The notes: generated by a model not told the origin, from the sequence alone. Numbered from the stretch's first letter, positions 16,576-21,786 are shown. The stretch is DNA of 22,749 nucleotides from a virus (IMGVR_UViG_3300042465_002490:1-22749), one strand, 5' to 3'. Numbers and translations are program-made.

Positions 16576-16835
16576 TGTCTGACCCACTGTCAATGTCATT
16601 TGATATGTGGATGGAAGTTGGCTTAAGACAGGGGTGGGTAACACCACCTCTGTGCCACACCCACGATGGGCTACCCACCACACCTGATGAAGACCAAGCC
16701 TTTGAGGACGGTGACGACATCTGTATCCACATCTTGCGTCTCTATGCAAACCCACAAGAGAAAGCAGACTGTGAAGAAAACCACTCGCCAACGGTATGGC
16801 GCAATCCATTCCCCGAACTTAGACCCATACCCTGA
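16575..16835 (+). CDS. Conserved phage protein, function unknown
   Basis: An 86-aa protein whose ATG lies in the ssb stop (TAATG). MSFDMWMEVGLRQGWVTPPL is followed by CHTHDGLPTTPDEDQAFEDG and DDICIHILRLY. The 'W...G...G.v..p.C.tHDG.P.t..E...f..G.D.Cih..R' pattern is widespread in small actinophage proteins near ssb or replication genes. The Cys and His residues (C27, H28, H30, C50, H52) could bind a metal. Confidence 0.7.
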   Translation: MSDPLSMSFDMWMEVGLRQGWVTPPLCHTHDGLPTTPDEDQAFEDGDDICIHILRLYANPQEKADCEENHSPTVWRNPFPELRPIP

Positions 16836-16968
16836 CCAGAAATCCTGCGACCATTGCGGGACAGTAGCCCGTGCGCTTACCGTGTGGGAACCTAAACAGA
16901 TAGCCGACTGCGGTTGCGCTTGCCATTGGGCAAGACGACATGACTCAACGAAGAAGAAGAACAAGTGA
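16744..16968 (+). CDS. Small Cys-rich protein overlapping its neighbour
   Basis: A reading frame of up to 74 aa. The C-terminal half is convincing: KSCDHCGTVARALTVWEPKQ, then IADCGCACHWARRH, with CxxC and CxCxCH clusters that could form a zinc site. The N-terminal part overlaps the preceding gene by 92 nt and is basic and low in complexity, so translation may begin later. The end overlaps the WhiB start as GTGA. Exact start uncertain. Confidence 0.5.
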   Translation: MQTHKRKQTVKKTTRQRYGAIHSPNLDPYPDQKSCDHCGTVARALTVWEPKQIADCGCACHWARRHDSTKKKNK

Positions 16969-17234
16969 AACGCTGGCAAGATGATGCGCATTGTAAAGGG
17001 TTAGATACCAACATCTTTTTTCCCGAAGTGTTTGGTGACCAACAGAACGGCATGATATGGGAGCAGGCTAAAAGAATCTGTCGTGCGTGCCCTGTCACCG
17101 ATGAATGTCTTAAGTCCGAACTTGCCTTTGAGCAGGTGAGTGGCAGGCGCAACGGTATGTGGGGTGGGCTTACACCCAAGGAACGGGAGCAGTATGCCCG
17201 CAACCCCATGAACATACGCATGAAGAAGCCCTAG
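16965..17234 (+). CDS. WhiB-family Fe-S transcription regulator
   Basis: An 89-aa protein with GTG start overlapping the previous stop. Four Cys in WhiB spacing: C10, C39, C42, C48 (CRACPVTDEC), binding a [4Fe-4S] cluster. The GMWGGL turn at 64-69 and the basic end (PKEREQYARN, then RMKK) are the family's DNA/sigma-factor-contacting parts. WhiB proteins are confined to Actinomycetota and their phages and act with the principal sigma factor. It is the last gene before the convergent terminator. Phage WhiB proteins can down-regulate host division genes. Confidence 0.92.
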   Translation: MKRWQDDAHCKGLDTNIFFPEVFGDQQNGMIWEQAKRICRACPVTDECLKSELAFEQVSGRRNGMWGGLTPKEREQYARNPMNIRMKKP

Positions 17235-17264
17235 CCATCGGGAAGGGGAACCGACGACTAGGGC
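17228..17264. terminator. Hairpin between convergent gene blocks
   Basis: GCCCTAG (17228-17234) pairs with CTAGGGC (17258-17264), and an inner TCGG/CCGA pairing extends the stem. The whiB stop codon lies in the left arm. No long T tract follows on either side, so it may act as a bidirectional attenuator rather than a classical terminator. The gap to the first minus-strand gene end (17265-17287) holds nothing else. Confidence 0.6.
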
Positions 17265-17287
17265 AAATCAAGTGTATCAGATTGGTT

Positions 17288-17551
17288 TTATCTGAGTTGC
17301 ATTATTCTATACGACGACTTGTAATAAACCGAGCACATCGTTGCTGAATACTCTGCTGTCTTACGACTTGGGAATATCTCAGCCCTTGCCCGTGTTGGTG
17401 TCCACTTCCATACTTCATACGGGCAGTACCTAAAGTATTTGTATGGTGTCCCGCTATCACAGGTAGCCAACGCTATGACCCAGCGTTCCCTTGTCTGCTG
17501 TGGTTTGGCTTCGTGTTGCGGGTAGAACAGTCTTGTTAGTTTGCTCCACAC
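17288..17551 (-). CDS. Small phage protein, function unknown
   Basis: An 87-aa protein from GTG (complement of 17549-17551), overlapping the preceding stop (TAGTG). The middle reads RWVIALATCDSGTPYKYFRY, then CPYEVWKWTPTRARAEIFPS and RKTAEYSA. 'VWKWT...A..Fp...A...A' resembles small phage proteins that carry a beta-hairpin and helix, of unknown function. It is the last gene of the minus-strand block. Confidence 0.5.
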   Translation of the reverse strand: MWSKLTRLFYPQHEAKPQQTRERWVIALATCDSGTPYKYFRYCPYEVWKWTPTRARAEIFPSRKTAEYSATMCSVYYKSSYRIMQLR

Positions 17552-17748
17552 TAGAACGGTTCGGCTGTCCAGTAGGTGAGGTCACGCCCCGTGCATACAG
17601 GACATAAGTCAGTAGGTGTGCCCACTTCAATGTCGTAAAACCAACCGTGCTTAAACTCTGCCACTCGTGCATCTGTTGGTGTGCCGTAGTAGGTGAGTGG
17701 TGATATGCCTTCGCACTTGTCGCATTGCAGCCTGATGATTGCGCTCAT
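17551..17748 (-). CDS. Small zinc-ribbon protein
   Basis: A 65-aa protein. MSAIIRLQCDKCEGISPLTY opens with CxxC at 9-12, and VGTPTDLCPVCTGRDLTYW supplies a second CxxC at about 49-52. Two CxxC pairs 36 residues apart around a beta-rich middle (EFKHGWFYDIEV) make a rubredoxin-like zinc ribbon. The start overlaps the upstream stop (ATGA). Related small ribbons are common in actinophage early regions; no function is known. Confidence 0.65.
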   Translation of the reverse strand: MSAIIRLQCDKCEGISPLTYYGTPTDARVAEFKHGWFYDIEVGTPTDLCPVCTGRDLTYWTAEPF

Positions 17749-18002
17749 CGGTTGTACTCATTGACTGAACTAATCCAGCACCAGCCAGCCACACCCATGA
17801 GGATAAGGCTAAGAAGGAACGAGGACTCCAGCGTGAAGAACGAACCGAGACAGAACACGAAGCCAGAGAATGTCCGTGCCTTGTAGTTCATCTGGCGTGG
17901 TGCATGACCGAGCCTGTCTCTCACCGCTTGGGTGCGGGTGCGTATGTCTAGTGGTTTGTCCCATGATTTTACTGCGGGATGGTTAGGTGAATAGCGTTTC
18001 AT
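17745..18002 (-). CDS. Membrane protein with basic N-terminal domain
   Basis: An 85-aa protein. Start ATG (18000-18002) follows GAAGGAAGAAG and overlaps the upstream stop (ATGA); a longer frame to 18131 would cover the neighbouring gene. Residues 1-42 are basic (HPAVKSWDKPLDIRTRTQAV). Two membrane helices follow (FSGFVFCLGSFFTLESSFLL and SLILMGVAGWCWI). Function unknown; it might act at the host membrane early in infection. Confidence 0.6.
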   Translation of the reverse strand: MKRYSPNHPAVKSWDKPLDIRTRTQAVRDRLGHAPRQMNYKARTFSGFVFCLGSFFTLESSFLLSLILMGVAGWCWISSVNEYNR

Positions 18003-18214
18003 TCTACTTCTTCCTTCTCCCACATCTGTGGGTGTGTAATGAATGTTCCTTCGTCTGTCATCTCGGTAGCGAATAGTTGTTTGGTTCCGATGTACTGAAC
18101 GCCTTCCATGTGGCGTACTGCCTTGACGCAAGACTGAAAGATACTTACTGCCTCATCAAAGTTTTCCACATCGGTTAGTTCGTATGTTACCTGTGCTGTC
18201 ACAATAATGTTCAT
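17999..18214 (-). CDS. Small protein, function unknown (starts at a CTTAAG block)
   Basis: A 71-aa protein. MNIIVTAQVTYELTDVENFD is followed by a helix (EAVSIFQSCVKAVRHMEGVQ) and strands ending MWEKEEVE, a beta-alpha-beta-like small fold. The ATG is preceded by AGAAGGACTTAAGTC, so the repeated block supplies its ribosome site and spacer. It overlaps both neighbours by 4 nt. No family recognised. Confidence 0.65.
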   Translation of the reverse strand: MNIIVTAQVTYELTDVENFDEAVSIFQSCVKAVRHMEGVQYIGTKQLFATEMTDEGTFITHPQMWEKEEVE

Positions 18215-18378
18215 GACTTAAGTCCTTCTGTATTGTCAAGTCGTTCAAGTGTGATTAAGTATCCATCTCCGATGTCATCGTTCATGTCTTTAATCATCGG
18301 GCTGAAGTGGTAAGTGATGAGTCCATCTACTGACCTATCTTCGGCGTGTTCAATGGTGATAAGTAACTGTGTCTTCAT
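18211..18378 (-). CDS. 55-aa protein, function unknown (CTTAAG block at both ends)
   Basis: MKTQLLITIEHAEDRSVDGL continues to DMNDDIGDGYLITLERLDNT and ends EGLKS. The ATG follows AGGTCTTAAGTC. The C-terminal GLKS and the TGA stop are encoded by the next copy of the block. The composition is acidic and beta-rich. It overlaps the next gene by 4 nt. A clear example of a small gene framed by two copies of the motif. Confidence 0.65.
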   Translation of the reverse strand: MKTQLLITIEHAEDRSVDGLITYHFSPMIKDMNDDIGDGYLITLERLDNTEGLKS

Positions 18379-18381
18379 GAC

Positions 18382-18645
18382 TTAAGACCTCACTTGCTTA
18401 TTGACAATGGTCTTGAATGTTGAGGTGTCGGTGGTCATGAACCCAGTACCATCGTCAATCAACGGGTACACAGTCACGCTCATCTGTCCGTCACCTGCGT
18501 ACAGGTTAAGGTCGTAGCCAGCGTGTGAGTTCCACTCGTCATGCTCTTGGTCTGCGTGGTGCCACTTCGGGTGCGTCATGCTGAACAGTAAAGCCCATGA
18601 CTTGCCAAACATTTCTACGCTCTTAGGTATGTCAAATGTTTTCAT
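18382..18645 (-). CDS. Small protein, function unknown
   Basis: An 87-aa protein. MKTFDIPKSVEMFGKSWALL, then HPKWHHADQEHDEWNSHAGY and LYAGDGQMSVTVYPLIDDGT. The His/Trp-rich centre (HPKWHHADQEH) could bind a metal, but no known motif is complete. The ATG is preceded by AAAGGACTTAAGTC. Here the downstream block is read in another frame, so the protein ends VRS with TAA inside CTTAAG, not GLKS. Confidence 0.65.
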   Translation of the reverse strand: MKTFDIPKSVEMFGKSWALLFSMTHPKWHHADQEHDEWNSHAGYDLNLYAGDGQMSVTVYPLIDDGTGFMTTDTSTFKTIVNKQVRS

Positions 18646-18833
18646 GACTTAAGTCCTTTGTTCTTGTGCTTGGTTTCAATGGCTACTGCCACGCCCCAAC
18701 GCTCGCTATCGCTGGCATCTTCCACATCACGCCAGTCATCATCTGACCAGTCTGTCGTGACGATGCGGATAAGTTTCTTTGCTGAACCATACGACCCATC
18801 TTCCGTGAAGTAATGTACTTCTCTATCTTTCAT
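18642..18833 (-). CDS. Small acidic protein, first gene after a structured leader
   Basis: A 63-aa protein. MKDREVHYFTEDGSYGSAKK, then IVTTDWSDDDWRDVEDASDS and ERWGVAVAIETKHKNKGLKS. Its start is not a CTTAAG block but AAGGGG in a small hairpin, below the tRNA-like leader at 18885-18928. The end reads GLKS from the next block. It begins a run of five or six overlapping genes. Function unknown. Confidence 0.65.
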   Translation of the reverse strand: MKDREVHYFTEDGSYGSAKKLIRIVTTDWSDDDWRDVEDASDSERWGVAVAIETKHKNKGLKS

Positions 18834-18943
18834 TTCGTATTCCCCTTCTAGGATTACCTACTGCTACACCCCTTCGGTGTTGCATGGTGGGTGGTCAGGA
18901 CTTGCACCTGACTGTCTGCTAGTCACCCTGTCTGACTTAAGAC
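18834..18943 (-). promoter_or_regulatory. Structured RNA leader with tRNA-like minihelix
   Basis: Read on the minus strand: outer stem GGGTG (18924-18928) with CACCC (18889-18893). An 11-nt linker ACTAGCAGACA follows. The inner stem GTCAGG (18907-18912) with CCTGAC (18894-18899) closes a 7-nt loop TGCAAGT, and the tail reads ACCA. The inner stem abuts the outer one with no gap, as a tRNA T-arm stacks on its acceptor. A hairpin ACACC/GGTGT (18866-18880) and a weak hairpin around AAGGGG follow before ATG. CTTAAG lies at 18936-18941. No convincing promoter is visible immediately upstream, so it may lie within a longer transcript. Confidence 0.65.
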
Positions 18944-19138
18944 TCAGCCTTTACTTATCACTTGCTGTGCTAAATCTCTAATGCTTTTATTGTGCTTGAC
19001 TTGGCGAGCATACGCTTCGCTACCATCATCTTCTGTTAGATACATCCAGTTGCAAGCGTCTTTGTATGTGTCGTTGGCTATTGCCCTGACCCAGTTCATC
19101 TGCTCCCTCGTGAATGTAACCGTTACGGTATCTTCCAT
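18944..19138 (-). CDS. Small protein, function unknown
   Basis: A 64-aa protein. ATG (19136-19138) was chosen because AAGGGA lies 5 nt upstream; a TTG at 19159 is the longer alternative. MEDTVTVTFTREQMNWVRAI is followed by ANDTYKDACNWMYLTEDDGS and helices to QQVISKG. A strand then a helix-rich body is seen. It is the first gene behind the promoter at 19181-19209. No family recognised. Confidence 0.6.
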   Translation of the reverse strand: MEDTVTVTFTREQMNWVRAIANDTYKDACNWMYLTEDDGSEAYARQVKHNKSIRDLAQQVISKG

Positions 19139-19180
19139 TGCTTCCCTTACTTTCTTCAAGTTGTTTAACTTGATATCTCA

Positions 19181-19234
19181 ACTGTAACACAGTTCATGTT
19201 ACTTGTCAAGTCTTTTCTTCGTGACTCTTGTCAC
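19181..19234 (-). promoter_or_regulatory. Sigma70-like promoter with upstream inverted repeat
   Basis: On the minus strand TTGACA (19204-19209), 17 nt, then TACAGT (19181-19186). Upstream, GTGAC-TCTT-GTCAC (19221-19234) is an inverted repeat centred 18.5 bp from the -35 edge. The promoter at 20601 has a similar repeat at exactly the same distance. CTTAAG at 19244-19249 lies just beyond. It drives the gene at 18944 and possibly the run below it. Confidence 0.75.
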
Positions 19235-19395
19235 ACCATCAGACTTAAGTCAGGTCTTACGACTCGCTCTATCTGAACATCCTTGCACCCAACTTCAATC
19301 CAATCGGAAGCGACCACTAAAGCCTCGCTCCACAACAGATAGAAGTCATGCACCTGCACATCACCAACGGTCACCGTGTATTTCTGTGTGCTCAT
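19231..19395 (-). CDS. 54-aa protein, function unknown
   Basis: MSTQKYTVTVGDVQVHDFYL is followed by LWSEALVVASDWIEVGCKDV and QIERVVRPDL. A strand, a helix and a final 'DV.IE.V' strand fit a small alpha-beta fold found in short actinophage proteins. The start overlaps the upstream stop (TGATG). A longer frame to 19497 runs through the neighbouring gene and is rejected. The end touches the inverted repeat of the next promoter. Confidence 0.6.
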   Translation of the reverse strand: MSTQKYTVTVGDVQVHDFYLLWSEALVVASDWIEVGCKDVQIERVVRPDLSLMV

Positions 19396-19901
19396 CAGCC
19401 GTACACAACCTCTCCGAGAAGAATGAACTGCACCACTTGGTCTGCGTTGATACAGTCCCAGTCGTTGAACGCACAGTCCAACCCGTGATACATACAAAGC
19501 AAAGCCTTAAGTGTTGTGTCATTAAGTCTGCCGTGTTCAGGTATCTGACTTAAGTCAAGGTCACCCTTGCCTACCTTCGTGATGAAGTCGGCAATGATTT
19601 CGCTGTCAATGTAGAGAGGCTTACCGAACTTAAGCCAAGCACCACCGTACCCATCAAAGCCTTTGGTTTCCATGCCGTACTCGGGGTCGTCCTGCCCCAC
19701 CTCTTCTAAGTCCTCCTCCTCGTAGAGCGTGACGCTTGCGTGCGTCCCCATCTTGCCTAGTTCGTAGTCCTTGCCGTCGTTCGCCCACTTGTAGGTGCCG
19801 TTCGCTACCGCCCATGATGCGATACCGCATGACCCCCCTTCGTATGCGTCAATGAGAATAGAGCAAGCGTTGTCTATGAGTTGTTCCCGTGTTGCTAACA
19901 T
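19395..19901 (-). CDS. Conserved phage protein, function unknown
   Basis: A 168-aa protein. ATG (19899-19901) follows GGGGGTG and overlaps nothing essential upstream. MLATREQLIDNACSILIDAY, EGGSCGIASWA and KPLYIDSEIIADFI are followed by a C-terminal FNDWDCINADQVVQFILLGE plus VVYG. The 'D....D.vvQ..LFGEvvYG' ending and the EGGS segment occur in a common actinophage early protein; I know no function. It is co-transcribed with the genes at 19903 and 19231. Confidence 0.65.
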   Translation of the reverse strand: MLATREQLIDNACSILIDAYEGGSCGIASWAVANGTYKWANDGKDYELGKMGTHASVTLYEEEDLEEVGQDDPEYGMETKGFDGYGGAWLKFGKPLYIDSEIIADFITKVGKGDLDLSQIPEHGRLNDTTLKALLCMYHGLDCAFNDWDCINADQVVQFILLGEVVYG

Positions 19902-19902
19902 C

Positions 19903-20490
19903 TCACACCCCCACAATCTGTGTCATTGCTGACTTAAGTACCGAGATGAGGCGTTCCATCTGCGCTTTGTTGAAGTCAAGATGAATGTCACGGTGTCGCC
20001 ATTGGTCGGTCAGTCTTTCCGTTTTGTCAAGCAACTCAAGATTGAACAATAGGTTCGCTAACTCGGCACGGGTGGCTACGAACTGTTCGTGCTCTTCGTT
20101 CTGTTTGTCTGCCTCACGCTGGTTCCGTTCTTGTGTCTCAATAAAATCGGCAAGCATACTTGCCTCTGTTTTCTCTGACTTAAGTACGAGGCGGGTAGGC
20201 ATTGACTCAACACTCCCGTAGGTAACGAAGCACCGTTCTGCTATCGGGCGGGTATCGTAAATCCACTCGCCTTGTTCATCTTCAAGGTACTTGCTACCAT
20301 CTTCTGTCTTAAGGTGGTTTTCTCGGTTGAAGTACACGCCTTTAACTCTGACATAAGACTTGTCATGAGCCATGCCTATCACTTGGTACCATCTCGGGTA
20401 CTCGCTGTACTTGCCCGCAACCATGTTGCCATTGGTGAATATCGCTTGCGGATTGCTCACAATAATCTCTAGTATGTCTTGTCTTTTCAT
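19903..20490 (-). CDS. Protein with N-terminal beta domain and coiled coil
   Basis: A 195-aa protein. The first 70 residues are beta-rich (GKYSEYPRWYQVIGMAHDKS, YVRVKGVYFNRENHL), followed by a charged linker. A helix and coiled coil cover about 110-170 (ADFIETQERNQREADKQNEE), with amphipathic helices to the end. It starts at ATG below the tRNA-like leader and hairpin at 20497-20513, and is the first gene of its operon. No family recognised. Confidence 0.65.
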   Translation of the reverse strand: MKRQDILEIIVSNPQAIFTNGNMVAGKYSEYPRWYQVIGMAHDKSYVRVKGVYFNRENHLKTEDGSKYLEDEQGEWIYDTRPIAERCFVTYGSVESMPTRLVLKSEKTEASMLADFIETQERNQREADKQNEEHEQFVATRAELANLLFNLELLDKTERLTDQWRHRDIHLDFNKAQMERLISVLKSAMTQIVGV

Positions 20491-20594
20491 TTTACTAATC
20501 CCCTTCTAGGATTTGTCTACTGCTTCGGCACTTTGCCTTGGCATGGTGAGCGGGTAGGACTTGCACCTATCTGTCTGCTGGTCGCTCGTTGTAT
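20491..20594 (-). promoter_or_regulatory. Structured RNA leader, second tRNA-like minihelix
   Basis: Minus strand: outer stem GAGCG (20583-20587) with CGCTC (20548-20552), and linker ACCAGCAGACA. The inner stem GATAGG (20566-20571) with CCTACC (20553-20558) has one A-C mismatch. The loop is TGCAAGT and the tail ACCA. Against the copy at 18885 the outer stem differs at two pairs, and both remain paired (covariation). A hairpin GGCA/TGCC (20527-20537) follows. AATCC/GGATT (20497-20513) closes over AAGGGG, the gene's ribosome site. The predicted transcript start is only about 7 nt before the first stem. Confidence 0.7.
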
Positions 20595-20600
20595 GTATTT

Positions 20601-20656
20601 ATTTAATCAAATGTTTAACGCTATGTCAAGGGTATTCGGTGTGAACTTTGTCACAC
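20601..20656 (-). promoter_or_regulatory. Sigma70-like promoter with upstream inverted repeat
   Basis: On the minus strand TTGACA (20624-20629), 17 nt, then TTAAAT (20601-20606). Inverted repeat GTGTGA-n6-TCACAC (20639-20656) is centred 18.5 bp from the -35 edge, the same distance as at the 19181 promoter. CTTAAG at 20663-20668 is just upstream. It would produce the leader and the operon from 20490 down. Confidence 0.7.
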
Positions 20657-20806
20657 TCCTGTCTTAAGACCCGCCAACTCCTCGCTCGTGTAGAGAATGA
20701 GACTGCGCAAGTCTGTCGCCAGTCGGGTACGGCTACCATGTAGGTCTACCTCTACTTCTAAGTCTGCCTCTAACATTCTTAGGTACGCCTCTAGTTCTTC
20801 TCTCAT
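20651..20806 (-). CDS. 51-aa protein, function unknown
   Basis: MREELEAYLRMLEADLEVEV continues to DLHGSRTRLATDLRSLILYT and ends SEELAGLKTGV. It is a helical, acidic protein with a leucine-rich N-terminal half. The ATG follows AGGTCTTAAGTC and overlaps the upstream stop (ATGA). Its stop lies within the inverted repeat of the next promoter. No function can be assigned. Confidence 0.6.
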   Translation of the reverse strand: MREELEAYLRMLEADLEVEVDLHGSRTRLATDLRSLILYTSEELAGLKTGV

Positions 20807-20991
20807 GACTTAAGACCTACCGAACTACCCGATACCCACCGTGAGCCTGACCCTGCGACAGGGGAGACGAGGTAATCCACCGCCCCCCAGCGCAATCGGC
20901 TGTCGGTAATCGTGACCTCGTACTTAAGACCTGACCCGTCCTCCCACTCGGCTACCTTCCCGATGTTCTTGATTAGTTCTAATGTTGTCAT
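20803..20991 (-). CDS. Small SH3-like protein, function unknown
   Basis: A 62-aa protein. MTTLELIKNIGKVAEWEDGS is followed by GLKYEVTITDSRLRWGAVDY and LVSPVAGSGSRWV. A helix then a run of strands (VTITDSRLRWG, DYLVSPVAG) suggests a small beta-barrel like those in many short phage proteins. It starts after AAGGACTTAAGTC and ends GLKS from the next copy. Function unknown. Confidence 0.65.
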   Translation of the reverse strand: MTTLELIKNIGKVAEWEDGSGLKYEVTITDSRLRWGAVDYLVSPVAGSGSRWVSGSSVGLKS

Positions 20992-21467
20992 GACTTAAGT
21001 CCTTCCCTGATTGTGTTCATGATTCCGTCGGCGTGTCCTCGTGTCCACTCCCACGCTATGTTGTCGTCCTCGTTTGCGATTATCCCGCACACCTTCCGCC
21101 TAATAGCCGAGCAGATAGCCTTTGCTAGTGATGCGTCCCAAGTAGGAGCCTCACACGACTGGTACTCATAGCCTCGTAACGAGTGGAGCACTTGACCCCA
21201 CGAGATGACGGGACCACCGAGATAGGGAGCGATGCCGTTGCCGTTGTAGCGGTACGCTTCGCACGGTGTCGCCTCCTGATAGCGATAGTTCACGCTGTCA
21301 TAGTTTGCTGTCTTAAGTATGGAGCCGAGCCTGTCTGCGTCCTCGTGCTGGTTGAAGTAGTGCCACTCACCATCTCGGAAGATGCCGAGTCTGTCGTCTC
21401 GTGTGCCTCGTAGTCCTACTGCTACGAGTAGGTCTATGGTGTCGTCACCTAATATGTATGCGCTCAT
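20988..21467 (-). CDS. Conserved phage early protein, function unknown
   Basis: A 159-aa protein. LGIFRDGEWHYFNQHEDADR is followed by LGSILKTANYDSVNYRYQEA, then LHSLRGYEYQSCEAPTWDAS and a helical end. 'N..SVn.RY' then 'YeYQSCE...W..S.A' is a recurring signature in phage hypothetical proteins of actinophages; no biochemical role is known to me. It starts after AGGACTTAAGTC and ends GLKS. It overlaps both neighbours by 4 nt. Confidence 0.72.
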   Translation of the reverse strand: MSAYILGDDTIDLLVAVGLRGTRDDRLGIFRDGEWHYFNQHEDADRLGSILKTANYDSVNYRYQEATPCEAYRYNGNGIAPYLGGPVISWGQVLHSLRGYEYQSCEAPTWDASLAKAICSAIRRKVCGIIANEDDNIAWEWTRGHADGIMNTIREGLKS

Positions 21468-21667
21468 GACTTAAGTCCTGCTTCTGCCATTGTGCGCCAC
21501 ATCTGTGCGATGTCTCCCGCTTGCTCCTCGGTGAGGCATGGGATAGTGAATGTGTGACTGTCGGAACTGTCACCTGTTGGACTCGCTACCCATATCTCTA
21601 CGGTGGTGCCCCATAGCATGACTGCTACGATGCGCCCTTTCTTGTGTGTGTGAAAATGTGTTTCCAT
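21464..21667 (-). CDS. Small protein, first gene after a hairpin-rich leader
   Basis: A 67-aa protein. The start is METHFHTHKKGRIVAVMLWG at ATG 21665-21667, because AAGGGGG precedes it; an upstream in-frame ATG at 21748 would run through stable hairpins. The middle (TVEIWVASPTGDSSDSHTFT) is beta-rich, and the end is a helix finishing GLKS from the CTTAAG block. The His-rich N-terminus (HFHTH) may bind metal. Function unknown. Confidence 0.65.
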   Translation of the reverse strand: METHFHTHKKGRIVAVMLWGTTVEIWVASPTGDSSDSHTFTIPCLTEEQAGDIAQMWRTMAEAGLKS

Positions 21668-21786
21668 GTTGTCCCCCTTGGGATTATGTAGAGCCTTAGT
21701 GCTCCCTAGAAAGTTCGTGTCGTAAGACATGAACCCTCTAGGCAACACCTCCCCCGTAGGGGAGGGGCTACCTCTGTCTTAAGTCC
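21668..21786 (-). promoter_or_regulatory. Hairpin-rich intergenic leader
   Basis: Minus strand, in order: CTTAAG at 21778-21783; a 7-bp stem CCTCCCC/GGGGAGG (21748-21765) closed by a UACG tetraloop; a long stem (21705-21742) of CCTAGA/TCTAGG plus GTTCATGTC/GACACGAAC with G-U pairs between; a GAGC/GCTC hairpin; and TCCC/GGGA (21672-21683) around the ribosome site. There is no T tract, so it is more likely a processing or stability element than a terminator. No promoter is evident. Confidence 0.6.

Larger units (their letters stand above)
18211..21783. repeat. Dispersed CTTAAG palindrome family (densest part)
   Basis: Eighteen CTTAAG sites in 3.6 kb: at 18217, 18381, 18648, 18936, 19244, 19506, 19549, 19629, 19933, 20179, 20308, 20663, 20809, 20923, 20994, 21312, 21470 and 21778. 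Most are flanked as GACTTAAGTC or GTCTTAAGAC-like 10-mers. They occur at gene starts, in leaders and inside genes. Another 16 copies are spread over the plus-strand half (first at 251 and 333, last at 17109). Confidence 0.85.

Noticed and set aside
17228-17264. Phage attachment site
   Set aside because: It is an inverted repeat at a convergent junction, with no integrase or tRNA gene nearby.
18885-18928. Genuine tRNA gene at the tRNA-like leaders
   Set aside because: Only acceptor-like and T-arm-like parts exist, with 11 nt between; there is no anticodon or D arm and the acceptor-like stem is 5 bp.
18885-20587. Cobalamin riboswitch
   Set aside because: The TGCAAGT loop matches that of cobalamin riboswitches, but the conserved core around it and the GCCACTG-type element were not found; kept only as an alternative.
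21668-21748. Longer start for the gene ending at 21464
   Set aside because: It would translate through two stable hairpins; METHFHTH has AAGGGGG directly upstream.
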